Shown in pieces: positions 5,755 through 13,873 of a stretch of 25,143 nucleotides of DNA. Location: positions 1 through 25,143 of the IMG/VR virus record IMGVR_UViG_3300025846_000038. One strand, written 5' to 3'. Both the position numbers and the translations under genes were made by a program. How positions within the stretch are numbered: position 1 is the first letter of the stretch; every line of letters starts with the position of its first letter. Below the pieces are notes generated by a model that was not told where the DNA came from, did no database searches, and saw only the letters and a program-made list of their open reading frames with translations. This DNA comes from a virus.

Positions 5755-7038
5755 ATGAAAAAAATGAAAAAACTTGTATTTTTATTATTGATGAGTTTCG
5801 TTATCTTCGGATGTTCAAAACCCGCAGAGTTGACGCCGGACCCGGTTACTGAAGATCCTAAAGTTCCTGTAGTTGTACCTCTGACGTTTTGGTTTAAAGT
5901 AACCCCTGCTTATAGCCATACAATTTGTTGCACTAATACAGCATTAGATGGAACAACTTTAACTTTTGATGGAACAATTGAGATTACTGGTGCTGATCCT
6001 GGTGGAGTAGGGGATAAGAGTACTAAAGTAGATACTGAAGTAGATAAAGGTGTTTATGCAAAACTTGAAGATATACACTATAGAATATCTGTAAAAGCTG
6101 GAAAATGCACAATATTTGTTAGAGATGATAAAACTGGAAAAGAAGTATCAAAAGACACAATAGTAACTACAACAATCGAAATTGATACTCCTGTGGAAAC
6201 TAAATTGCCTGACATAAATGTGTACATCAGGTATAATCAGGATGCTACAAGTTACAATACTTACACAGGATTGGTCCAATTAGATATCAGTGCAGCTTAT
6301 AGACCATTTAGTGTAACTAATGGCATTGATACTCAATATTTTCCGGCAGATCAGAATCCTGACAACTTAACTGGTGAACGCGTAAATTTTGAAAAATTAC
6401 ATGCTGGAACCTACACATTTACTATCAAAGATAATAAAAATAGAACATGGGTACAAGATATTACAGTTTCAGAGCCATTACTGCAACCGGCAATATATAC
6501 AGCAACCACAGTATCTTCAGGAACTAATCTTTCAGAAAAAAGTAATCTTTTTACAGGTCGTAACCAATTTTCTGTATCATTTACGTACGAAACTCCAAGT
6601 TCATACGTAATTAATAAAAATTATCCTACTGCCCCCAGTGCAGCTCTTCTTACAGTATTTACATATAAGAGCGGTATAAATTTAGAATTATCAACTGCAG
6701 GTATTAAATATAAAAGATATAATAATGATACACCCGATAGATACACTGAAGTATTTTATGAGAACTCTGATATTTATAAAGGAAAACATAAAGTAGTTAT
6801 CACATTCAATGATTCAGAAATGTCACTCTATGTAGATGAAGCATTAATTAAATCTGTTAACTCTGGTGTAGATGTTGCATCATATCCTTCCCTATATCCC
6901 GACGGTTTGTATATCGGAACAGATGGGATTAACCAACCATGGATTGGTGCTCCTTATATGGTTTACAACGGAACAATAAGCAATATGAATATTTACAATC
7001 AAGCTTTAGAACTTGCAGATGTAAAAAAAGGTCTATGA
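5755..7038 (+). CDS. Surface lipoprotein with C-terminal LamG-like domain
   Basis: The protein has 427 residues. A lipoprotein signal peptide ends in VIFGC with Cys20, followed by SKP and an acidic/proline-rich linker (TPDPVTEDPK). Residues about 45-245 look like two or three Ig-like beta-sandwich domains. Residues about 250-427 fit a laminin-G/concanavalin-like lectin fold: FSVSFTYET, HKVVITFNDSEMSLYVDEALI, LYIGTDG, and the typical ending YNGTISNMNIYNQALELADV. The ATG at 5764 is an alternative start. It should be anchored in the outer membrane and may bind glycans or cell-surface polymers. It has its own promoter and its own terminator, so it is expressed alone, as moron genes are. A phage-coded receptor mask or conversion factor is my inference. 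Confidence 0.72.
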   Translation: MKKMKKLVFLLLMSFVIFGCSKPAELTPDPVTEDPKVPVVVPLTFWFKVTPAYSHTICCTNTALDGTTLTFDGTIEITGADPGGVGDKSTKVDTEVDKGVYAKLEDIHYRISVKAGKCTIFVRDDKTGKEVSKDTIVTTTIEIDTPVETKLPDINVYIRYNQDATSYNTYTGLVQLDISAAYRPFSVTNGIDTQYFPADQNPDNLTGERVNFEKLHAGTYTFTIKDNKNRTWVQDITVSEPLLQPAIYTATTVSSGTNLSEKSNLFTGRNQFSVSFTYETPSSYVINKNYPTAPSAALLTVFTYKSGINLELSTAGIKYKRYNNDTPDRYTEVFYENSDIYKGKHKVVITFNDSEMSLYVDEALIKSVNSGVDVASYPSLYPDGLYIGTDGINQPWIGAPYMVYNGTISNMNIYNQALELADVKKGL

Positions 7039-7057
7039 TCTTTAACAAAAACTTAAC

Positions 7058-7091
7058 ATCCGAGGTATTTTATATCTCGGATTTTTTTTTT
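7058..7091 (+). terminator. Rho-independent terminator after the lipoprotein gene
   Basis: ATCCGAG (7058-7064) pairs with CTCGGAT (7076-7082); inner GTAT/ATAT pairs extend the stem to a 3-base loop. A run of T follows directly. It ends 20 bases before the next unit begins. Confidence 0.88.
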
Positions 7092-7114
7092 AACTATACA
7101 ATTAAAACTATTAA

Positions 7115-7600
7115 ATGAAAAAGCTAATACTTTTAGTAAAATTATTTTTCTTAGCGTCACTAGCTATGGCGCAAACAACTGAAATCGGTCCTGACCAGTG
7201 GAGTTTTATGACTGATACTTCTGCTTTTGATGGCGTAAGCAGAGCTGCTTTGATTATAGGAACTAGCACTGAAGTTGGTTCACCAATGCTATCGGTTAAC
7301 AGAACTGATGAACAAAAAACAAAAGTTTATTTATCATATTGGCCATCGGGAATTTGTGGCTCAACAAATTTAACAATTAAATTTAAGAATGAAAAGACTT
7401 TATACAATGTTTCAGCATTATATTCAATTAGATATAGACGATATGTTATAGATTTTAATAACAATTTAACTGTTGAAAGCTTTATCGAAAAGCTAAAAAT
7501 TTATCAAAAGTTTTACATCAGAATGATCAGTCAATGCGTTACAATGGATGTAGAGTTTACGTTGGAAGGCGCGTCTGAAGCATTAGAAATACTTAAGTAG
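7115..7600 (+). CDS. Exported protein of unknown function (161 aa)
   Basis: The signal peptide is clear: KK, a leucine-rich core, then SLAMA|Q with a predicted cut near residue 19/20. The mature part begins TTEIGPDQWSFMTD and has strand-like segments (TKVYLSYWPSGIC, LTIKFKNEKTLYNVSA, RRYVIDFNNN) and two cysteines that could pair after export. The WSF-x(n)-KVYLSYWP-x(n)-F-x-N layout recalls small periplasmic proteins of unknown role. The preceding terminator means that this gene either has its own promoter in the 30-base gap or depends on read-through. The following gene starts 1 base after its stop. Confidence 0.65.
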   Translation: MKKLILLVKLFFLASLAMAQTTEIGPDQWSFMTDTSAFDGVSRAALIIGTSTEVGSPMLSVNRTDEQKTKVYLSYWPSGICGSTNLTIKFKNEKTLYNVSALYSIRYRRYVIDFNNNLTVESFIEKLKIYQKFYIRMISQCVTMDVEFTLEGASEALEILK

Positions 7601-7601
7601 T

Positions 7602-7835
7602 ATGGAACTGAATTATATGATACATTGCATTAATCATGCAACAGGAAAACTTAAGAAAACTTTCCATACATTTGAAGAAGCTGTTGAATGGGCAAAACGA
7701 ATGAATAAAAACCCAAAATTTATTCATAAACAAGTGGCATACAAATGCAGACAATGCCTCAAGTTTCATACAGGTAAAAGCCCTCATAATACACTTCTTA
7801 TACATAAAGAAAATATTTTTGAAAATAAAAACTAA
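7602..7835 (+). CDS. Small protein with CxxC-x3-H knuckle
   Basis: The protein has 77 residues and no signal peptide. A helix-forming HTFEEAVEWAKRMNK segment (residues 22-36) precedes YKCRQCLKFHTGK, in which Cys49, Cys52 and His56 could bind zinc; a fourth ligand may be Cys9 or His12. This layout resembles short phage proteins of unknown function. The ATG at 7617 is an alternative start. It is coupled to the gene before it (1-base gap). The last 18 codons and stop are duplicated at 11589-11645. Confidence 0.6.
   Translation: MELNYMIHCINHATGKLKKTFHTFEEAVEWAKRMNKNPKFIHKQVAYKCRQCLKFHTGKSPHNTLLIHKENIFENKN
7779..7835 (+). repeat. 57-base repeat, copy 1 (3' end of the small knuckle gene)
   Basis: This is the intact copy, codons 60-77 plus stop. 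The second copy, at 11589-11645 on the same strand, matches at about 50 of 57 bases by my count. Confidence 0.8.
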
Positions 7836-7850
7836 TTAAAATTTTAAATT

Positions 7851-8378
7851 ATGAAAACTGTGATTTTATTCTTATTAATTATCCTTTTATTTTGTGTATC
7901 TTGTAAAAAACAGGATTTAAATCCTGTTAATAAAGAACCTTATAAAAATTCTTTATTGATAGAGGAATATATCCACGATTCAACTGGGATAGTATTTAAA
8001 ATAATAAATGATATTGATTCAGCATATAATTATCAAGAAAAATTCAATCAAAAAGTTGACAGTGTTTATTTAAAGAAATTTCATATTTTTATTGGAGATA
8101 CAAATATGTATAGCACTACTTACACTTGGTTTTCGAAAAAAGGACAATACGTATGTTGGAGATATAATTATATAGATGGCAATTCTAAATTAATCGATAT
8201 AGGATTTCCTAATCATATTAGATATTATAACCCTTGGAAATATTGTGGCTTTGTAACTTATATTTTTTGTTCAGAACCATCAAGAGAATCCTATCAATTA
8301 TTACAAAGATTCCCTAAACCTATTAACGATACAGTATATTGCAAATTATCGTCTTTTTTTCCAGATAAATTATGGTAA
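7851..8378 (+). CDS. Lipoprotein of unknown function (175 aa)
   Basis: The N-terminus is MKTVILFLL and a long hydrophobic run ending in CVSC, with Cys18 as the likely lipidated residue, followed by KKQDLN. The mature part is aromatic-rich (YTWFSKKGQYVCWRYNY, YYNPWKYCGFVTYIFC) with several cysteines. No family is recognised. It is the last gene before a strong bidirectional terminator. The leader AATTAAAATTTTAAATT before the ATG is typical of this genome. Confidence 0.65.
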   Translation: MKTVILFLLIILLFCVSCKKQDLNPVNKEPYKNSLLIEEYIHDSTGIVFKIINDIDSAYNYQEKFNQKVDSVYLKKFHIFIGDTNMYSTTYTWFSKKGQYVCWRYNYIDGNSKLIDIGFPNHIRYYNPWKYCGFVTYIFCSEPSRESYQLLQRFPKPINDTVYCKLSSFFPDKLW

Positions 8379-8380
8379 TA

Positions 8381-8413
8381 AAAAATGAGAATCAATATTG
8401 ATTCTCATTTTTT
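8381..8413. terminator. Bidirectional terminator between convergent units
   Basis: Perfect 12-bp inverted repeat: ATGAGAATCAAT at 8385-8396 and ATTGATTCTCAT at 8397-8408, flanked by an A-run on the left and a T-run on the right. It can end both the rightward lipoprotein unit and the leftward adhesin gene. Confidence 0.9.
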
Positions 8414-8427
8414 AAAGTTAATTTCTT

Positions 8428-11400
8428 TTAATCTTTTATTAATCTTAATGAAAAATAATTTGTTCTAACTTGCCACGAAAAGTATATTGTATTTGTGTTG
8501 TCTAAATAAAGTAGTTCAGTATTTCCTGTAGCATCTGTTGAAGTCCACCATAATCCATAACTTTTTAAACCGCCGAAACCTCCCCAATTTCCACCACCAC
8601 CACGACCACCCCATCCAGAGGTATTAGTTCCATTAACTGTATTCCAATAAGTTGTTCCTATTTCCTTTAAACTATTAGCAGAATTACTGACAGTAGTTTT
8701 CAGTGTTTTATATTCAGTTTCTGATGGTAAGTGAAAACCCGGATACTGAGCAACAGCAGTACTTAATTCGGTATAGGTATAAAGTCCGCCATAAAGTGCT
8801 CTATTAGCCTCATCGTTATTATATACTGTGCCAACTACATTTGTATCAACATTATATTTCATCCAAACTTGTGAACCAATAGTAATAGTTGGAATTGTAG
8901 ATAAAGTTGTTACATTCAAAATATTAGATGGATTAGAATCACCTGCTAAATTATGGGCAAATACTTTATACCAATATGATGTTGATGGAATTACACTATT
9001 ATCAAAGGCCCAATTGGTACCATTATTTGATATTAAACTATAATTAGCCCCATCTGTTGATTTATATAGTTTACACCACTCAGTGTTCGTATTCCATTGT
9101 AAGAGGATTGATGTACTTCCTATATCTGTTGCTATTAAGTTTGTTGGTGCATTAGGTACGACACCAGCTGTTTGAACAACTATCCTCAATATTCCAACCA
9201 CTGTATGACCAGTTGAATTATAACAATCGAGTCCAAAATAATATATAGTATTAGCAGTAAGTCCAGTAACATTAAATGTTGTTGAATTGGCAGGTAATAT
9301 TTGTTCCCATATTGGCGGATCGTACGTAGGATCGATGTATCGTATTACTTTATAATTAGTCTCGGTTACAGAATTATCTACCCACGATAAATTAATTTGA
9401 TTAGTGCCAATATATGATGCTACAAAATTCGTTGGAGATGATGGAATACATGGTATAGAACTTGTAGTAAATTCCCTTAAATCACTGTATAACGATGTGG
9501 AATACGTATCAGTTGCTTTTATTCTATAATAATATGTCGTTAATGGTAAAACAGACCAATCATTATATAAATAATATTCACCCCGTTGATCATTGGGATA
9601 TGACGGAGTAAGATCAGACAAGTGATTCCAATTTACATTATCCGTTGATTTTTCTAATATAACTGTATTATTCATGAAAGATTCACTAATCATTGCACAC
9701 TCTATTCCACAACTAGCATGTTGAGTCATGGTAAAAAAGAATGGTTTACGAACAATTAAGGATGGTTTTTCACCAACTTGAATATCGTCAATTATGATAT
9801 AACTACCATCGGCTACGATTTTTATAGATGTTAAAGTTTTGCCTACAAAATAACTGCTAATACTATATAAAGTATGCAGATTAATTGCGTTACCCCACCA
9901 ATAAGAACCACCAAGACACATTAAATCATTATAGCTGCCATAGGATGTTTGACTCGTAATCCGAATCCAAGGTAAACTATCACTTTTAATATAAAATTTT
10001 ATCCAATATTTATCTACAGACCAATCAAGAATATCATTAAGAGGAATATTTATTTCTATATGAGTTATATTAGATGTTTTTACATATTTTAAGCTATTTG
10101 TTCCTTCATAACTATCATTAGATATGACAATAGCAGGTGTATTGGATTCCAAATAAGCACCACTATTAATAAATCTAATTTCAGAATCTGTGACTCCGGC
10201 ACGCGTTTCGGCATTTACAAAATCTGGAATATTATTTATGTTCAATGGTATCGATGTGGGCCTAGCACTTACAATATTAGAATCCGAAGAATTACCCTTA
10301 GAATTATACGCACACACCTTATAGAAATATAGAATTGAAGGATTTGTGTCATTATCTGAATAATTACAAACATTGGTTGTAGTGGTTGCAATTTCTGTCC
10401 ATGACGTATTATTATATAACGACCTGTAAATTCTAAATAGTGATTCATAATCACTATTATCACTCCAATTTAAATCAATCTTTGAAGAAGATACAACAGT
10501 GGCTATTAAGTTAGTTGGAGCATTAAGAAAGGGTATCGCAATCGATATATAATTTGAAAAAGATGATTCCAATCCAGCTGGATTGAATGTTACAATTTTA
10601 TACCACCAAACCAATATTTCAGAATCTAAATAATTATTAATATATGTTGTTGGTGTAGGTAAAACACTGTAATTATTAACTTTTTCAAACAATGAGTAAT
10701 TGCTGCCATCAACTGATCTAAATACTTTAAATCCAATTACACTACTATCATTTGGAGAAAAAGATAATGTAATTTCCATAGCACTATCATCAAAAAATCC
10801 TGTTAAATTCGTAGGAGTATTCGGCATATCAAAGGGATTTAAATATGTATAATTTATATCTTTAATGTACAAAGGTTCGTAATAGGCTGATACGTCAATT
10901 TGATGCGTCGACGCTTCCCATCTAATAAGAGGTAAAAAACAAAATCCTACAGCAGACTTTATAGGATTACTCATATTTATGCTCAAATCTATTATTTTGG
11001 CTGTAAGATCATATTCAAAAGGAGTCCAAGACGTTTTGGCTGGTAAATCTTCACAAACTTCTATGAATTCAGAACCGTCTTGCTGGCCAGGTCCAGCCAT
11101 GTCATCTCCTGTAAAATCTAAATAAATTTGATAATCATTATCAGATTTATAATTAAAAGATATTTTATAATGATAATCAGGTGTTGTTAAAATATTATAA
11201 GGATTCATAATATTCACCCCTATTGTATTTTCTGCATAATATGCACCCCAATATCCTTCTAACATTTTAAAACACGGGGTTGGATTTATTTCAGATTCGA
11301 TATGTCCTTCCCAGTGAAAATCCGGGCCAGCTGGTCCGCCAACTACTGCCGCAAAAACAAAAGAATTTTGCATGGTGTCATCGTAAATCCATCCTGAAAC

Positions 11401-11454
11401 ATCGCTGTTAGCAATGATAGGATTTGGTAAATATTTGGTTAAATAATTGCTCAT
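8428..11454 (-). CDS. Tail adhesin: multi-FN3 with C-terminal FISUMP (C-type-lectin-like) domain
   Basis: The protein has 1008 residues and no signal peptide. Order: an N-terminal part of about 200 residues with jelly-roll-like strands; FN3 domains about 212-308 and 311-398; a carbohydrate-binding-module-like region 402-563; three more FN3-type domains about 567-666, 671-764 and 767-852; then residues 854-1008. That last part begins ITIGSQVWMKYNVDTN, contains GFHLPSETEYKTL, a glycine-rich loop and SYGLWWTSTD, and ends in FSLRLIKD, as in Fib_succ_major/FISUMP domains, which have the fold used by the Mtd-type variable proteins of some phages. It is most likely a receptor-binding tail fibre or a virion adhesin. 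It is the only gene of its leftward unit. Without structural neighbours, a secreted adhesin cannot be fully excluded. Confidence 0.8.
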   Translation of the reverse strand: MSNYLTKYLPNPIIANSDVSGWIYDDTMQNSFVFAAVVGGPAGPDFHWEGHIESEINPTPCFKMLEGYWGAYYAENTIGVNIMNPYNILTTPDYHYKISFNYKSDNDYQIYLDFTGDDMAGPGQQDGSEFIEVCEDLPAKTSWTPFEYDLTAKIIDLSINMSNPIKSAVGFCFLPLIRWEASTHQIDVSAYYEPLYIKDINYTYLNPFDMPNTPTNLTGFFDDSAMEITLSFSPNDSSVIGFKVFRSVDGSNYSLFEKVNNYSVLPTPTTYINNYLDSEILVWWYKIVTFNPAGLESSFSNYISIAIPFLNAPTNLIATVVSSSKIDLNWSDNSDYESLFRIYRSLYNNTSWTEIATTTTNVCNYSDNDTNPSILYFYKVCAYNSKGNSSDSNIVSARPTSIPLNINNIPDFVNAETRAGVTDSEIRFINSGAYLESNTPAIVISNDSYEGTNSLKYVKTSNITHIEINIPLNDILDWSVDKYWIKFYIKSDSLPWIRITSQTSYGSYNDLMCLGGSYWWGNAINLHTLYSISSYFVGKTLTSIKIVADGSYIIIDDIQVGEKPSLIVRKPFFFTMTQHASCGIECAMISESFMNNTVILEKSTDNVNWNHLSDLTPSYPNDQRGEYYLYNDWSVLPLTTYYYRIKATDTYSTSLYSDLREFTTSSIPCIPSSPTNFVASYIGTNQINLSWVDNSVTETNYKVIRYIDPTYDPPIWEQILPANSTTFNVTGLTANTIYYFGLDCYNSTGHTVVGILRIVVQTAGVVPNAPTNLIATDIGSTSILLQWNTNTEWCKLYKSTDGANYSLISNNGTNWAFDNSVIPSTSYWYKVFAHNLAGDSNPSNILNVTTLSTIPTITIGSQVWMKYNVDTNVVGTVYNNDEANRALYGGLYTYTELSTAVAQYPGFHLPSETEYKTLKTTVSNSANSLKEIGTTYWNTVNGTNTSGWGGRGGGGNWGGFGGLKSYGLWWTSTDATGNTELLYLDNTNTIYFSWQVRTNYFSLRLIKD

Positions 11455-11588
11455 AAAATATAGTTTTTTGGGTTAAGTGTAACTGAAGTGTTACAATTAT
11501 TTTGGTTCGCTACAAAGAAAATTGTAGTTATTTTCTAGAAATTATATTCTATATATCTACCAACTAAAATAAAATAAATAACATTTTA

Positions 11589-11645
11589 AGTTCTTATAAT
11601 ACACTTCTGGTTCATAAAGAAAATATTTTTGAAAATAAAAGCTAA
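11589..11645 (+). pseudogene. Remnant copy of the 3' end of the small knuckle gene
   Basis: Reads S-S-Y-N-T-L-L-V-H-K-E-N-I-F-E-N-K-S-stop, against S-P-H-N-T-L-L-I-H-K-E-N-I-F-E-N-K-N-stop at 7779-7835. Similarity stops upstream of 11589, so the rest of the gene is missing. It ends at the edge of the promoter motif at 11643 and is probably a relic of duplication or recombination. Confidence 0.75.
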
Positions 11646-11681
11646 AATATTTTTATTTGTCAAAGAAATTGATTATATTAG
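11643..11681 (+). promoter_or_regulatory. Extended phage promoter motif, copy for the DUF932 unit
   Basis: TAAAATATTTTTATTTG, TCAAAGAAATTGAT, and TATATTAG at 11674-11681. Identical to the copy at 19396-19434 over 39 bases except for one base (G at 11659). Its first three bases are the stop codon of the remnant gene. The likely ATG is 25 bases past the box. Confidence 0.75.
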
Positions 11682-11706
11682 TACTATAGAATTTAATAAT
11701 ACATAT

Positions 11707-12090
11707 ATGCAAAACGTAGAAATGAAACAGCCAATGATACAGGCAACCGAACTTCTTGAAGCTATTGGACTTAAAAATACTACCACTAAGCGCCAGCTTA
11801 AAAACGGTACACTTCAGTTTACAGACCCCAAAAATAAGCCTGTAAGTTATACTCTTCACGCAAATGGTTATTATCGCAAATACATCCGTTCAGGCTATTA
11901 CTTCGCTTCTGGTGGTACTGAGGGTTATCAACTTAATCGTGTACAAAAAGAACCGTATTTCATACCACAAAATGAATATCATAAAGCAATTAAAGGATTT
12001 TGTTTAACACGTATTCTTATCCCAGGTGAATATCTTCTTATGGCTGCACGTATTGTAAGAATTGCACTCAAATCACGTAAACGTAAATAA
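11707..12090 (+). CDS. Hypothetical basic protein, 127 aa
   Basis: I chose the ATG at 11707, the first after the promoter box; the ATG at 11722 is an alternative. Residues 12-45 (QATELLEAIGLKN, then KRQLKNGTLQFTDPKN) suggest a short helix and hairpin. The middle is tyrosine-rich (YYRKYIRSGYYFASGGTEGYQLN), and the C-terminus is basic (RIVRIALKSRKRK), which could suit nucleic-acid or membrane contact. No family is recognised. It lies 18 bases before the DUF932 gene and is probably co-transcribed with it. Confidence 0.6.
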   Translation: MQNVEMKQPMIQATELLEAIGLKNTTTKRQLKNGTLQFTDPKNKPVSYTLHANGYYRKYIRSGYYFASGGTEGYQLNRVQKEPYFIPQNEYHKAIKGFCLTRILIPGEYLLMAARIVRIALKSRKRK

Positions 12091-12108
12091 TTTTTAATAC
12101 ATACACAC

Positions 12109-12969
12109 ATGACAACTATCGTCAACCCAATCACCAGCATCGGTTACAAAGTATCATCAATTGATGAGATTCGTGACCATGCACCTGCCGCTTTTTCAGC
12201 ACACGAAAGCCCAAAGGTTTCTGACCGTTACTCTTTCGTTCCAACCCTCGACTTACTTACAGCATTTGATGCACTAGGATGGCATCCTACATACGCACGT
12301 CAGAACGGCACAGGCCCTTACGCCCGCCACATGGTTCGTCTCGCAAACCCAAAACTTGGGTTTATGGACCTTAAATCTGATAAAGTGAAACCTCAGATTG
12401 TACTCGACAACTCTCACAACGGAATGTCGAATGCTCAAATTCACATGGGTCTTTTCAGACTCGTCTGCACAAACGGACTCGTCGTCGCAATGCCAGGAAT
12501 GTTCACCTCTGTTAAACTTCGTCACGTAGGTATTGATATGACTGAACTTAAACAACTTATGGAAGTTGTTGCCAATCAATACAACACTATTGGAACCCAT
12601 ATTAAAGAAATGCAGCAAGTTAAACTCAATCAGGATGAAAGAGAACAATTTGTTATCAAAGCTGTTGCAGCCAGAGAACCTCACGTTTTCATTAAGGAAG
12701 ACGGAACGATAGACATGAAGAAAGCCACAACTATTATTAAACCTTATCAAATTGTTGAACCTTTAAGAGGTGAAGATAAGAAGGAAGACCTTTGGACAGT
12801 ATTCAACATTATACAGGAAAGACTTGTAAAAGGCGAATTCGATCGTCAAACAATGAATGGTCGTAGGACGAAACCAAGAGGCATAAACAATGCAGTTCGT
12901 CATATCGATTTCAATAAGAAACTTTGGGAAATAGCTGAAACTTATATGGTTCCAGAATTAACTCAGTAA
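12109..12969 (+). CDS. DUF932 family protein
   Basis: The protein has 286 residues. The family core is at residues about 95-126: PQIVLDNSHNGMSN, AQIHMGLFRLVCTNGLVV. It also has the usual start with RYSFVPTLDLLTAFDALGWHP and the C-terminal helix-rich part (DLWTVFNIIQERLVKGEF, NAVRHIDFNKKLWEIAE). DUF932 proteins are common in plasmids and large phages; their biochemical role is not established. The 5' half uses many C-ending codons and is visibly GC-richer than the 3' half. That could reflect selection for strong expression or a mosaic origin. Confidence 0.85.
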   Translation: MTTIVNPITSIGYKVSSIDEIRDHAPAAFSAHESPKVSDRYSFVPTLDLLTAFDALGWHPTYARQNGTGPYARHMVRLANPKLGFMDLKSDKVKPQIVLDNSHNGMSNAQIHMGLFRLVCTNGLVVAMPGMFTSVKLRHVGIDMTELKQLMEVVANQYNTIGTHIKEMQQVKLNQDEREQFVIKAVAAREPHVFIKEDGTIDMKKATTIIKPYQIVEPLRGEDKKEDLWTVFNIIQERLVKGEFDRQTMNGRRTKPRGINNAVRHIDFNKKLWEIAETYMVPELTQ

Positions 12970-12990
12970 TCACTTTTAAAACATAAAATC

Positions 12991-13296
12991 TTGGCAATAC
13001 TTGGAATTTTTGGGGCAGGATTAATAGGATTGTTTATAGCAATCTTTATTTACGGACCTATTCTTTTATATTTTTTCTATGTGCCCACAACGAATAAACT
13101 TCGTGTATCAGAAAAAGTAGAGGGACCATACACATACTATCGCTCAGAATATTATCGTCCAATTGCTGGATGGACTGGATTTAACGCTTCAAAATATAAT
13201 GGAACTATATGGGTGGATAATTCATGGACAAATAATAAACAATATTGTGAAGATAATATTGTAATTTACAAAAACCTTAAAAACATAAAATCATGA
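12991..13296 (+). CDS. Small membrane protein, tandem paralogue 1 (TTG start)
   Basis: The protein has 101 residues. The start is TTG at 12991: the 13 bases before it (AAAACATAAAATC) are the same as those before the ATG of the next gene, and translation then gives a clean hydrophobic helix (residues 2-30). The helix is followed by TNKLRVSEKVEGPYTYYRSE, then GWTGFNASKYNGTIW, shared in outline with the next protein (TN-x-x-RV-x-EK; GW-x-x-F-x-ASKY-x-G-x-I). Function unknown; it is probably anchored in the inner membrane with a small soluble domain. It overlaps the next gene by ATGA. Confidence 0.65.
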   Translation: MAILGIFGAGLIGLFIAIFIYGPILLYFFYVPTTNKLRVSEKVEGPYTYYRSEYYRPIAGWTGFNASKYNGTIWVDNSWTNNKQYCEDNIVIYKNLKNIKS

Positions 13297-13586
13297 CAGA
13301 AACACTTGCATCAATATTCGTAATTATAGGCATTGCATCAGTTTTCGTAGTATTTGCCATATTTTTCAGATGGTTCCCTGCAACAAATGTTTTTCGTGTT
13401 GCTGAAAAGAAAAAAGGAACACTTATGTTTTACAGAGCTGAAGTACGTCATCCATTTTTTGGATGGTCTCCGTTTTGGGCTAGTAAATATGATGGTGTAA
13501 TTAGCAGATGTTATGATTGGGAAATGTATACTTCCGGTGCACTTAATAATATCGAAGTATTCAAACAGCTTAAACCAATTAAATAA
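13293..13586 (+). CDS. Small membrane protein, tandem paralogue 2
   Basis: The protein has 97 residues. One membrane helix (about residues 6-28) is followed by FPATNVFRVAEKKKGTLMFY, then GWSPFWASKYDGVI, the same layout as the preceding protein, so the pair arose by tandem duplication. The leader before its ATG also repeats. No function can be named. Confidence 0.7.
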   Translation: MTETLASIFVIIGIASVFVVFAIFFRWFPATNVFRVAEKKKGTLMFYRAEVRHPFFGWSPFWASKYDGVISRCYDWEMYTSGALNNIEVFKQLKPIK

Positions 13587-13587
13587 T

Positions 13588-13869
13588 ATGAAACTCGGAA
13601 AACTTTTGTATCTTATTGCCATAGTAGTTATGGCTATAATGTCTTATGTTATGATTACACATGGATGGCCTTTTGCCGGATATTTCGTCGGATTAATAAC
13701 ATTTGCTGGCACAATTAATTATATTGATATTGTTGAAACAAATCGTCAATATGCTTGCAAAAAATACAAAAGCATGAGAGCTATTCACTTTAACAGTATG
13801 ACGCATGAACAACAAGAACGTCATTTATTTGATATTCATAAAGAAATAGAAAAAAAACTTAAAAAATAA
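13588..13869 (+). CDS. Small membrane protein (93 aa)
   Basis: Two hydrophobic segments at about residues 5-24 and 27-48, then a charged tail with MTHEQQERHLFDIHKEIEKKLKK that can form a helix. The ATG at 13588 follows the previous stop by 1 base; a longer reading from 13513 would overlap the previous gene and add no signal. Not recognised. It belongs to the run of membrane genes 12991-13869. Confidence 0.6.
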   Translation: MKLGKLLYLIAIVVMAIMSYVMITHGWPFAGYFVGLITFAGTINYIDIVETNRQYACKKYKSMRAIHFNSMTHEQQERHLFDIHKEIEKKLKK

Positions 13870-13873
13870 AAAT

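Noticed and set aside
11478-11527. Two 6-bp inverted repeats (TGTAAC/GTTACA and CTACAA/TTGTAG) upstream of the adhesin gene
   Set aside because: Stems are short and have no conserved partner elsewhere; they could be operators but there is no supporting evidence.
8428-11706. A DGR template repeat near the adhesin tip
   Set aside because: I looked for a near-copy of the adhesin 3' end in the 250-base gap before 11707 and in flanking sequence and saw none; no reverse transcriptase is encoded in the window.
12274-12750. 158-codon open frame on the minus strand opposite the DUF932 gene
   Set aside because: The sense strand encodes a clear DUF932 protein; the antisense product is composition-driven, has no motif, and has no start signal.
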